64,000 nucleotides of DNA, from positions 2,252,001-2,316,000 of the forward strand of contig NZ_CP019704.1 in the NCBI RefSeq assembly GCF_002005425.1, written 5' to 3'. Shown here one piece after another: positions 26,373-34,116 of the stretch (positions are counted from its first letter, which is position 1; each line of letters opens with the position of its first letter). Below the pieces are notes generated by a model. It had not been told where the DNA came from and searched no databases. It worked only from the letters and a program-made list of their open reading frames with translations. Made by a program: the position numbers and the translations under genes. This stretch comes from Polaribacter sp. BM10. Lineage in GTDB: Bacteria; Bacteroidota; Bacteroidia; Flavobacteriales; Flavobacteriaceae.

Positions 26373-27419
26373 TTATCTAGCTACTCTACCAGATGCATCA
26401 CCACCCATTAATTTTTCTACTTCGGCAACTGTTGCTAAGTTAGCATCTCCTTTAATAGTATGCTTTAAACAAGAAGCTGCAACGGCAAAATCTAATGCAT
26501 TTTGATCATCTTCTGGGTATTTTAATAATCCGTAGATTAATCCTCCCATAAATGAATCTCCACCACCAACTCTATCTACTATATCTGTAATTTGGTATTG
26601 ACGTGTTTGGTATAATGTTTTACCATCATATAAAACTCCTGCCCATGTATTATGAGATGCAGAAATTGAACCTCTTAAAGTTGTAATTACTTTTTTAGCT
26701 CTTGGAAACTTTTCCATCATTTGCTCACATACAGATAAAAAAGCTTCTGCTTTTACGTTATGTCCTTCTGTTTGTACAGATATTCCTTCTGGCTTAATGC
26801 CAAAATGCATTTCTGCATCTTCTTCATTTCCTAAAACAATGTCACAGTAAGAAGTTAATTCTGTCATTATTTTTTCTCTATGCGCATCGTCACAAAACTT
26901 CCAAAGTTTTGCTCTATAATTTAAATCTGTAGAAATCGTAATTCCTTTTGCACTAGCAGCTTTTACTGCCTCTAAACAAACATCTGCAGAACCTTGTGAA
27001 ATTGCTGGCGTAATACCTGTCCAATGAAACCATTCTACACCATCAAAAACAGCATCCCAATCGATCATTCCAGATTCTATTTCTGCAATAGCAGAATGTG
27101 CTCTATCATAAACTACTTTAGATCCTCTTGACACTGCACCTGTTTCTAAAAAGTAAATCCCTAAACGGTCTCCACCCCAAACTATTTTATCAACATTTAC
27201 ACCACGTTTTCTCATCTCCATCATTGCACACTCACCAATATCATTTTTTGGTAAACGAGTTACAAAATCTACATCTACACCGTAGTTTGCTAAAGAAACT
27301 GCTACGTTAGACTCACCACCACCATAAACAACATCAAAATTATTTGCTTGTGAAAATCTTAAAAACCCTTGTGGAGCCAATCTTAACATAATTTCTCCGA
27401 AAGTTACTACTTTACCCAT
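26373..27419 (-). CDS. kdgK: 2-keto-3-deoxygluconate kinase (PfkB family)
   Basis: 348 residues of the ribokinase/PfkB fold: GEIMLRL at the start, GGGESNVAVSLANYGVDVDFVTRLP (33-57) for substrate binding, and the ATP/catalytic motif VGGGDSFMGGLIYGLL with GGGD at 285-288 (Asp288 the base). It phosphorylates KDG to KDPG. The gene is divergent from the LacI regulator gene and carries two LacI-type operators in its 154-base upstream region, so it is very probably under that regulator's control. It starts the kdgK-kdgA unit. Confidence 0.95.
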   Translation of the reverse strand: MGKVVTFGEIMLRLAPQGFLRFSQANNFDVVYGGGESNVAVSLANYGVDVDFVTRLPKNDIGECAMMEMRKRGVNVDKIVWGGDRLGIYFLETGAVSRGSKVVYDRAHSAIAEIESGMIDWDAVFDGVEWFHWTGITPAISQGSADVCLEAVKAASAKGITISTDLNYRAKLWKFCDDAHREKIMTELTSYCDIVLGNEEDAEMHFGIKPEGISVQTEGHNVKAEAFLSVCEQMMEKFPRAKKVITTLRGSISASHNTWAGVLYDGKTLYQTRQYQITDIVDRVGGGDSFMGGLIYGLLKYPEDDQNALDFAVAASCLKHTIKGDANLATVAEVEKLMGGDASGRVAR

Positions 27420-27450
27420 TTTTACTGTAATTTTTTTATTTAATTGTTAA

Positions 27451-27470
27451 TTGCTTAAACGTTTAACCAA
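27451..27470. promoter_or_regulatory. LacI-family operator, kdgK side (imperfect)
   Basis: TTGCTTAAACGTTTAACCAA has the central palindrome TTAAACGTTTAA with a CpG at its centre, as expected for LacI-family sites. It differs from a perfect repeat at one position in the right arm. It lies 32-51 bases upstream of kdgK. Confidence 0.75.
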
Positions 27471-27511
27471 TCTTTTAAAATAAAATCAAAATAGAGACTG
27501 CTAATGGTCTA

Positions 27512-27543
27512 TTTTGATTATTAATATTATCGTTCTATATTTG
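27512..27543 (+). promoter_or_regulatory. Bacteroidota-type promoter of the lacI-type gene
   Basis: TTTTG (27512-27516), 19 bases, then TATATTTG (27536-27543), a full match to the TAnnTTTG -7 element with the correct spacing. The last three bases of the -7 element are the first bases of the perfect operator at 27541, so bound repressor would block its own promoter. Confidence 0.65.
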
Positions 27544-27560
27544 CTTAAACGTTTAAGCAA
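27541..27560. promoter_or_regulatory. LacI-family operator, perfect 20-bp palindrome
   Basis: TTGCTTAAACGTTTAAGCAA is a perfect inverted repeat with central CpG. It begins in the -7 element and ends 13 bases before the TTG start of the regulator gene. The two operators are 90 bases centre to centre, compatible with looping between kdgK and the regulator promoter. Confidence 0.85.
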
Positions 27561-27573
27561 ATATAGATAAAAT

Positions 27574-28599
27574 TTGAATAAAAAAAAGAAAACTACTATA
27601 AAAGATATTGCTAACGTGCTTAATATCTCTGCAGCAGCAGTTTCTAAAGCACTACATAACGATTCTAGAATTAGCGAAAAAACTAAAAAGGCAGTAAGAC
27701 AAGTTGCCGAAAATCTAAATTATCAACCTAATCATTTGGCAAGTGCATTAAGAAGCGGTAAATCAAATTTGGTTGGCGTTATTGTACCTAGAACAAATAG
27801 TAATTTTTTCTCTTCTGTTATTCAAAATATAGAACATGTTTTAAACAGTAAAGGTTATAATATAATAATAACCCAATCTAACGAATCTTATAAAAAAGAA
27901 TGTGATAGTATAGATACACTTCTTTTTACACAAGTAGATGGTATTATTGCTTCTATGGCCAATGAAACTGTAGACTTACAGTATTATGAAAAGATTAAAT
28001 CTAAAGGAATACCATTAATATTGTTTGATAGAGGTGAGAACGATTTAAATGTAGATTATATTGGTATTGATGATTATAATAGTAGCCACGTAATAGTAGA
28101 ACACTTGTTAGCACAAGGATGCAAAAGAATTGCCCATATAGGTGGTTATAAACGAACAAGAATTTATAACAACAGAATTAGAGGCTATATTGATGCATTA
28201 AAAAAACACAATTTACCTTTGGATGATGAGTTGTTGATTGAAACGAATCTCTCTATTGAAAATGGAAGAGAGAAAATGCAAGAACTCTTAAAATTAAAAA
28301 ATAGACCAGATGCAGTTTATGTTGCCGGTGATTATGCCGCTTTGGGTGCATTACAAGTATTAAATGAACAAGGTATTAAAATGCCAGAAGAAATTGCATT
28401 GGTTGGTTTTGGAAATGAACCTTTTACAGACATGGTTACACCTAGCATAACAAGTGTTAACCAACACAGTGAACAAATAGGTAAATTAGCTGCAGAAACT
28501 TTTCTAAACTACACTCATAAAAAAACGATTAAACAAGAATTAAGAAAGCAAATTCTTGATGCAGAATTAATTATAAGAAAATCTTCTAATAAAGTATAA
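27574..28599 (+). CDS. LacI-family transcriptional regulator (TTG start)
   Basis: 341 residues. The helix-turn-helix TIKDIANVLNISAAAVSKALHND begins at residue 8, so translation must start at the TTG at 27574; no ATG or GTG lies before the HTH. The hinge region (YQPNHLASALRSGKS) and the periplasmic-binding-protein-like effector domain (VGVIVPRTNSNFFSSVIQNIE ... ALVGFGNEPFTDMVTPSITSVNQ) are complete. It is a likely repressor of kdgK-kdgA and of itself, through TTAAACGTTTAA palindromes in the shared region. The inducer is likely KDG or a related intermediate, which is inference. Confidence 0.93.
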   Translation: MNKKKKTTIKDIANVLNISAAAVSKALHNDSRISEKTKKAVRQVAENLNYQPNHLASALRSGKSNLVGVIVPRTNSNFFSSVIQNIEHVLNSKGYNIIITQSNESYKKECDSIDTLLFTQVDGIIASMANETVDLQYYEKIKSKGIPLILFDRGENDLNVDYIGIDDYNSSHVIVEHLLAQGCKRIAHIGGYKRTRIYNNRIRGYIDALKKHNLPLDDELLIETNLSIENGREKMQELLKLKNRPDAVYVAGDYAALGALQVLNEQGIKMPEEIALVGFGNEPFTDMVTPSITSVNQHSEQIGKLAAETFLNYTHKKTIKQELRKQILDAELIIRKSSNKV

Positions 28600-28630
28600 A
28601 CCTCCCTAAAATAAATTTTAGAGAGGTTTA
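28598..28630. terminator. Bidirectional terminator between the lacI-type gene and dehR
   Basis: AAACCTCCCTAAAAT pairs with ATTTTAGAGAGGTTT (one mismatch) between two convergent genes, with A- and T-rich flanks on both sides. Confidence 0.7.
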
Positions 28631-28656
28631 AACTCAAATTCAAAAAAAATAATTTC

Positions 28657-29421
28657 TTAAATTCCTAAAGCTTGTCCACCACCAACTTGAATAGTTTCTG
28701 CTGTTAAGAAAGCTGAATCTTTACCTGCTAAGAAAGATACAACACCGGCAACATCTTCTGGTTGTCCTAATCTACCTAACATAATATTGTTTGCCCAAGA
28801 AGCAAAAACTTCTGGTTTTGTTGATTTAATTTGTGCGTGAAAAGGAGTATCTATAGTTCCTGGAGAAACTGCATTTACTCTAATACCATATTCTGCTAAA
28901 TCTTTTGCTAAAGCTCTTGTTATTGCGTGTACACCTGCTTTAGAAGTACCGTAAATACCTGCTCCTGGTCCACCAGCATTCCAACCTGCATTAGACGTAT
29001 AGTTTATAATAGATGCATAATCACTTTTCTTTAAGAAAGGTATAGCTGCTCTAGAAGCATAAAAAGTAGAATCTAGATTTAGAGCCATTACAAACTTATA
29101 AAACTCTGTAGTCATTTCTTCGAAACGAGATCTACCACCTAAACCACCTGCATTATTTACAAGTACATCAATTTTACCATACTTTTCTCCTATTGCAACA
29201 ATATTAGAAGTTACTGCCTTTTCATCAGTTACATCAAAACCATAATATTCTGCATTGATACCTGCATCAGATAATTCTTTTAATCTTTGTGCACCAGCTT
29301 CATCATCAATTCCGTTTAAAATAACAGTAAAGCCATCTTGCCCTAATCTTTTTGCTACTTCGAAACCAATTCCTCCTGTAGCACCTGTGATTATTGCTAC
29401 TTTATTATTTGCATTACTCAT
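28657..29421 (-). CDS. dehR: SDR oxidoreductase, probable DEH reductase of alginate catabolism
   Basis: 254-residue classical SDR: TGATGGIG (12-19), NNAGG (89-93), Ser143 and Tyr157/Lys161. It lies 33 bases downstream of the MFS transporter gene in a unit whose promoter carries the alginate-type TTGGTTTACCAA operators. In flavobacterial alginate operons an SDR in this place reduces 4-deoxy-L-erythro-5-hexoseulose uronate (DEH) to KDG. The sequence alone shows only an SDR; the substrate comes from context. It is clearly distinct from KduD and UxuB of the hub. Confidence 0.82.
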   Translation of the reverse strand: MSNANNKVAIITGATGGIGFEVAKRLGQDGFTVILNGIDDEAGAQRLKELSDAGINAEYYGFDVTDEKAVTSNIVAIGEKYGKIDVLVNNAGGLGGRSRFEEMTTEFYKFVMALNLDSTFYASRAAIPFLKKSDYASIINYTSNAGWNAGGPGAGIYGTSKAGVHAITRALAKDLAEYGIRVNAVSPGTIDTPFHAQIKSTKPEVFASWANNIMLGRLGQPEDVAGVVSFLAGKDSAFLTAETIQVGGGQALGI

Positions 29422-29454
29422 ATTCTAATAATTTATTCTTTTAATAATTCTTTT

Positions 29455-30750
29455 TTAATTTTTTGTTTTTAGGGGCTCAATTTTAGGACACAAAATCCAA
29501 ACGGCTAACAAAGCTATAATTGCTAATGCTCCACCTATTAAAAATGCCGGTGTATAATTACCTCCAGTGGTTAATAATGGTATTAATATGGTTAATCCAA
29601 AAGCTCCCAATTTCGCAGCTGTTCCTGCAAAACCAGATAAAGTTCCAACTACTTTACCACTAAACATATCACTTGGTAATGTTTGTACATTTCCTATAGC
29701 TACTTGAAATCCGAACAATAAAACAGCCATAATTATAACTGCATTAACAGCAGTTCCAGGTGTTCTTAATAAAATAAAACAAGGAATCATCATTAAACAA
29801 CCTAAGGTTATAACCATTTTTCTTGTTTTATCTACGGACCATCCAGCGGATAATCTATTCTGAGCTATAAGACCACCTGCCCATGCACCTAACATAGCAC
29901 CTACATAAGGAACCCAAGCAGAAAATGCAATTTCTTTAACATCTAAACCAAAAACTTCATTAAGATATATAGGAATCCATACTATAAATAGCCACCAAAT
30001 TGGATCGATAGCAGCAGATGCTATAATAACACCCCAGCTTTCTTTTCTTTTTAATAATTCTGCAGTTGGCGGATTGTATTCTTCTATTAAATTTCCTTTA
30101 TCATCTTCTATTCTTTGCCCCGTAAGAATATATGTTTTCTCTTCTTCTGTTAACCATGGATGTTTTTCTGGAGAAGATTTTACAATAAATAACCATGGAA
30201 CTAACCATAATAAACCTAACAAACCAACACAAACAAAAATAGCTTGCCAAGATAAATAAATCGAAAGAAGACCTATGATTGGGTATGCTACAATACCACC
30301 TACAGCTGCACCAGAATTAAATATACCTTGTGCTAAAGCTCTTTCTTTAGTGGGAAACCACTCTGCATTTGCTTTTGCGGCACCAGGCCAATTACCAGCT
30401 TCTGCAATTCCTAAAATTGATCTAAAAACAGAAAAACTTAACACTCCTTGCGCGAATGCATGAATCAAAGTTGCTAAAGACCAAATTCCTATAGATAAAG
30501 CAAAACCAATTCTTGTTCCAATCCAGTCAAAAATTTTCCCAAATATTGTTTGTCCAAAAGCATAAGACATTATAAATACAGCAGAGATAGTACCATATAT
30601 CAATTTTGTTTCATCAGAAGTCATTTCTGGAAATAATTCTTTGGCAATATCTGGCCATAAAGCACCAAAAGCTTGCCTATCTATGTAATTAATAACAGCT
30701 GCTAATGCCACAAGGCCTACAACCCACCATCTTAAACCTTTTACCTTCAT
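29455..30750 (-). CDS. MFS transporter, hexuronate/DEH type
   Basis: 431 residues with 12 predicted membrane segments. The N-terminus LRWWVVGLVALAAVINYIDRQAFGALWP is the ExuT-like anion:cation symporter signature. GKIFDWIGTRIGFALSIGIWSLA and GNWPGAAKANAEWFPTKERALAQGIFNSGAAVGG are the conserved loops of this subfamily. It probably imports DEH or another monomeric uronate across the inner membrane. Two TTGGTTTACCAA sites lie 28-53 bases upstream, so it belongs to the alginate regulon. It is cotranscribed with dehR. Confidence 0.9.
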   Translation of the reverse strand: MKVKGLRWWVVGLVALAAVINYIDRQAFGALWPDIAKELFPEMTSDETKLIYGTISAVFIMSYAFGQTIFGKIFDWIGTRIGFALSIGIWSLATLIHAFAQGVLSFSVFRSILGIAEAGNWPGAAKANAEWFPTKERALAQGIFNSGAAVGGIVAYPIIGLLSIYLSWQAIFVCVGLLGLLWLVPWLFIVKSSPEKHPWLTEEEKTYILTGQRIEDDKGNLIEEYNPPTAELLKRKESWGVIIASAAIDPIWWLFIVWIPIYLNEVFGLDVKEIAFSAWVPYVGAMLGAWAGGLIAQNRLSAGWSVDKTRKMVITLGCLMMIPCFILLRTPGTAVNAVIIMAVLLFGFQVAIGNVQTLPSDMFSGKVVGTLSGFAGTAAKLGAFGLTILIPLLTTGGNYTPAFLIGGALAIIALLAVWILCPKIEPLKTKN

Positions 30751-30778
30751 TTTAGTTAGTTAATATTATTAAACCATA

Positions 30779-30803
30779 TTGGTTTACCAGTTTGGTTTAC
30801 CAA
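30779..30803. promoter_or_regulatory. Tandem GntR-type operators upstream of the MFS-dehR operon
   Basis: TTGGTTTACCAG (30779-30790) and TTGGTTTACCAA (30792-30803), start-to-start 13 bp. The closest site ends 28 bases before the MFS start codon, a position suited to repression. Confidence 0.8.
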
Positions 30804-30899
30804 ATTTAAAGTTTTTATATGAGAAAATACTTATCTAAAATTTTTATTTTTAGATTAATTTAAAAAAATGATAAGAATAATAGAATATATTGCTTAAAA

Positions 30900-31610
30900 T
30901 TAAGTTGTTTGATAGCAATATTGATACAATTCTTTAAAATGATCCTTCATTTTTTGTTTTGCTAATTGTGTATCTTGACTTTTAATAGCATCAAATATTG
31001 CTTGGTGTTCTGCTATACCTCTTTGAGATAAATCTGAATCACAAACATGGTATTTTTCGAATTTTGTAATAATTTCTGGTGTAATAATTAACATAAAAGT
31101 ATTCATGGTACTATTACCACTTGCTTTTGCAATAGCTAAATGGAATAACAAATCTTCTTGAACTGCATCTTCACCATTTAAAACTTTTTCTTTGTATGCT
31201 TGTAATGCTTGCTCCATTTTTTGAAGATCTTCTTCAGTTCTTCTTAATGCAGCTAGCTTTACTGTTTTTAATTCTAATAGAATTCTAGTCTCTACTAAAG
31301 ATTTAAAATCTGGTTCATCTAAACGTAAGATATCTTCTATCATACCATTCATAGCCGTAACACCAATATTTGCAACAAAGGTACCGCTCTGAGGCCTAGA
31401 CTTTAATAAACCATAAAATTCTAATTTTTGAATAGCTTCTCTTACATTACTTCTACTTACTTCAAACTTTTCTGAAAGCATTCTTTCTGAAGGCAACTTA
31501 TCTCCAGGTTCTAAATTCTTATAATTTATAAGGTCTCTGATACCTTTTATTATAAAATTTTCTACCTTTTTTTTTTCGTTTTTAGTAAGTACTTCTAATT
31601 TCATATTCAA
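30900..31610 (-). CDS. GntR-family regulator, FadR subfamily (alginate regulator)
   Basis: 236 residues. The winged HTH is in the N-terminal 80 residues (LEPGDKLPSERMLSEKFEVSRSNVREAIQKLEFYGLLKSRPQSGTF is the GntR signature region). The all-helical FCD effector domain follows, with likely metal-binding residues in LLFHLAIAKASGN and the late His residues EHQ and DHFKEL. FadR-type regulators usually bind TGGTnnnACCA; CTGGTTAACCAA lies 18-29 bases upstream of its own start, and double or triple TTGGTWWACCAA sites lie at four alginate promoters. It is probably the specific regulator of alginate use, with DEH or KDG as effector (inference). Confidence 0.92.
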   Translation of the reverse strand: MNMKLEVLTKNEKKKVENFIIKGIRDLINYKNLEPGDKLPSERMLSEKFEVSRSNVREAIQKLEFYGLLKSRPQSGTFVANIGVTAMNGMIEDILRLDEPDFKSLVETRILLELKTVKLAALRRTEEDLQKMEQALQAYKEKVLNGEDAVQEDLLFHLAIAKASGNSTMNTFMLIITPEIITKFEKYHVCDSDLSQRGIAEHQAIFDAIKSQDTQLAKQKMKDHFKELYQYCYQTT

Positions 31611-31627
31611 TGATTTAAATTAAAAAA

Positions 31628-31639
31628 CTGGTTAACCAA
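31628..31639. promoter_or_regulatory. Single GntR-type operator, autoregulatory
   Basis: CTGGTTAACCAA, one copy with the symmetric TTAA centre, 18-29 bases upstream of the gntR-type gene. It is the only single-copy member of the operator set. Confidence 0.72.
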
Positions 31640-31761
31640 ATAAGTGGTATAAATATATAAAAACTTACTACACTACCAAACATATTAAGTTACATCTATA
31701 TGAAAGAATCAACTTCAATACTTTCAATACTATTACATCTTTTAAATTACTATTTATTGTT

Positions 31762-31793
31762 AACGAATTCACCTAAAAAAAGGTGAATTCGTT
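31762..31793 (-). terminator. 13-bp perfect hairpin after the PKD lipoprotein gene
   Basis: AACGAATTCACCT (31762-31774) pairs perfectly with AGGTGAATTCGTT (31781-31793). It lies 15 bases past the stop of the last gene of the alginate susCD operon and is the likely end of that transcript. The U-tract is stronger for the plus strand than for the minus strand, so termination efficiency is uncertain. Confidence 0.6.
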
Positions 31794-31808
31794 TTACTTT
31801 TTTAATCT

Positions 31809-32624
31809 TTAATTTTTCTTAATTTCTACTAAATCAAATCTAGTTTCTACATCACCTGCTGCCATAAAAAATCTAAGATTTTCTGTAGTTGCACCTGTTG
31901 TAAAAGTATAAGAAATTGGCTCGTAAGTAGAAGAGTTAGCACTTAAAGGAACATTCTCGTTTATAAATGCTGTTTTATCATCTTTGTCTTCAATTAATAA
32001 TTTACCAGCGTGTGTACCAGACGATTTACTAACGTACCAAAATGAAACTACATAACTAGTATTTGCAGATACTAAAATTGTTTGATCTAAAAACTTAGAA
32101 GTAGAATTTGCACTAATTTTAGCACCAGTTGTACCATCAGCAGGAGTTGGAGAACCAGAACCTGAATATGGACTTGATGCATTACCACCACCCCAAACAG
32201 ATCTATCATCACACTCGAAACTTGGACACTCAAAAACAGGAACAAGAACATCAACCACATCTACATCTAAAGTAATTTCGTCTGTTAAATCGTTTCCATC
32301 TTTAGAAATTAACTTAACTGAATAAGTTCCTTCTCCGTCAGCATAAGTATATTCTGGGTTTGCTTCAGTTGATGTTCCTCCATCACCAAAACTCCATGTA
32401 AAATCTGAAGAACTTTCAGATAAATTTGTAAATAAAATTGTTTTAAAATCTTCTGTAGAAGCTACATAAGAAAAGTTAGCAGAAGGAGGTGTTAAATCTG
32501 GAATAGAACCTGTTTCTGGTAATTCATTTTCTTCACAAGCTATAAAAGCTATTGATGATACTAACATAATGAGTAAACTCATTACGTTAGTAAGTTTGTA
32601 TTTTTTATTGTTTAATCTAATCAT
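31809..32624 (-). CDS. PKD-domain surface lipoprotein (SusE-like position)
   Basis: 271 residues with a lipoprotein signal (SIAFIAC, Cys30). A PKD domain occupies about residues 45-125, with the hallmark FTWSFGDGGTSTEANPEYTYADGEGTYSVKLI reduced here to its key WSFGDG core. A jelly-roll CBM-like domain follows (about 135-271: CDDRSVWGGGNASSPYSG, KLLIEDKDDK, YTFTTGATTENLRFFMAAG). It is probably a surface glycan-binding protein for alginate, encoded 25 bases behind susD. Binding to alginate is inference from the operon. Confidence 0.85.
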   Translation of the reverse strand: MIRLNNKKYKLTNVMSLLIMLVSSIAFIACEENELPETGSIPDLTPPSANFSYVASTEDFKTILFTNLSESSSDFTWSFGDGGTSTEANPEYTYADGEGTYSVKLISKDGNDLTDEITLDVDVVDVLVPVFECPSFECDDRSVWGGGNASSPYSGSGSPTPADGTTGAKISANSTSKFLDQTILVSANTSYVVSFWYVSKSSGTHAGKLLIEDKDDKTAFINENVPLSANSSTYEPISYTFTTGATTENLRFFMAAGDVETRFDLVEIKKN

Positions 32625-32649
32625 GATTATTTCTTTTTAAATTTTAAAA

Positions 32650-34086
32650 TTAATATCCAGGATTTTGAGATAAAAGACCGTTGCTTAAACCAATTTCTAC
32701 TTGAGGAATTGGTAATAATAAATCTGTACCTGTAAAACCTAATCCATAAGCATTAGAGAAAGAACTTAACACATTTTGTGCTTCTCCCATTCTTACTAAA
32801 TCAAAAAATCTGTGATTTTCAAAAGCTAACTCTACTCTTCTTTCGTCTAATAGATCTTGTTTAGTAATCGGAGTAGATGCATCAATTGTTGGCATATTAG
32901 CTCTTTCTCTAACTGCATTAAAAGAATCTTTTGCTTCTTGAGAAGATGTTTCTGAAGATCCAGCCATTATAGCTTCAACATGCATTAATAAAACATCTGC
33001 ATATCTTAATACAATCCAATCGTTTCCTGCTGATGTAGGGTCTTCTGAAGTTACAGGAATTCCTAAACTATCATCTCCGTTTGGTAAATATTTTACTACT
33101 TGGTATTGTCCTGCCTGACCAGAATCTTCTCTATAAGATAACGCTGTTCTGTTACCTCCTAACGCGTCTAAAGCTGCCTTTGCATCTAAAGTAACATAGT
33201 TTACACCACTTGTTCTACCTACAGCATTTAACCATTCTGCAGAAAAATTCTGACTATCATCATTAGAACCTGGTAAGAAACCTATAGAAAAAATAGTTTC
33301 TTTATTTCCTTCGTTATAAAATACATCTTTAAAGTCTGATTCTAAACCAAATCCTCTAGATGGATTCATGATAGATTCTAATAAGCTTTGTGCTTCACCA
33401 TATCTACCTAAAGTTAAGTATACTTTGGCTAACAAACCTTCTGCACCTGCTTTAGATGCTCTATCTTTAAAAGTATCATCTAGATTTGCTACTGCAGACT
33501 CTAAATCGCTTACAATTAAATCGTAGATATTGCTTTGTGCTACTCTTGTAAAAGAAGTTTCTAAATCTAAAGGTGCAATTACTTTATCGATTAATGGAAT
33601 GTCTCCAAATAAACGTACTAAGTTAAAGTAAGCATACCCTCTTACAAATTTAGCTTCTGCTTCGAACTGTGCGCTAGAGGCACCAGCAGCTTCTAAGTTT
33701 TCTAATACTAAGTTAGCTCTATAAATTACGTTATAGTAACTTCTATAATAATCTGCTACAATACCGTTAGTAGATTCTATTGTATAGAATTCAAACTGAG
33801 CAACATCTCCTTCTTGACTCTTAGTTCTTGTATTATCACTTCTCATTTCTGTTACATAGAACTCTACTTGAACTCCATGGTTTAAACCAGAACCTGTGTC
33901 TTTTAAGGCGTTAAAACCTTGTATACCATCGTACATATTTATTACAGCTGCTTCTACTTCTGCTTCTGTAGTAAAGTATGCTTCTGCACTAATACCTGTT
34001 TTTAAGTCTGGTGTTAAAAATGTGTCTTCACATGAAGAAACAAATACAGCTACTACAAGTACAATTAAAAATTTAATTTGTTTCAT
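32650..34086 (-). CDS. SusD-like glycan-binding lipoprotein (alginate PUL)
   Basis: The start at 34086 puts a lipoprotein signal (VAVFVSSC) at the N-terminus and is preferred over an ATG eight codons upstream that almost touches the susC stop. This gives 478 residues. SusD hallmarks: AEAYFTTEAEVEAAVINMYDGIQG, FEAEAKFVRGYAYFNLVRLFGDIPLI, WIVLRYADVLLMHVEAIM and VELAFENHRFFDLVRMG, ending NPGY. It works with the SusC protein encoded just upstream in uptake of alginate oligosaccharides. Confidence 0.93.
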   Translation of the reverse strand: MKQIKFLIVLVVAVFVSSCEDTFLTPDLKTGISAEAYFTTEAEVEAAVINMYDGIQGFNALKDTGSGLNHGVQVEFYVTEMRSDNTRTKSQEGDVAQFEFYTIESTNGIVADYYRSYYNVIYRANLVLENLEAAGASSAQFEAEAKFVRGYAYFNLVRLFGDIPLIDKVIAPLDLETSFTRVAQSNIYDLIVSDLESAVANLDDTFKDRASKAGAEGLLAKVYLTLGRYGEAQSLLESIMNPSRGFGLESDFKDVFYNEGNKETIFSIGFLPGSNDDSQNFSAEWLNAVGRTSGVNYVTLDAKAALDALGGNRTALSYREDSGQAGQYQVVKYLPNGDDSLGIPVTSEDPTSAGNDWIVLRYADVLLMHVEAIMAGSSETSSQEAKDSFNAVRERANMPTIDASTPITKQDLLDERRVELAFENHRFFDLVRMGEAQNVLSSFSNAYGLGFTGTDLLLPIPQVEIGLSNGLLSQNPGY

Positions 34087-34116
34087 AATATTATCTTTTT
34101 TAAAATTCATTGTTTC

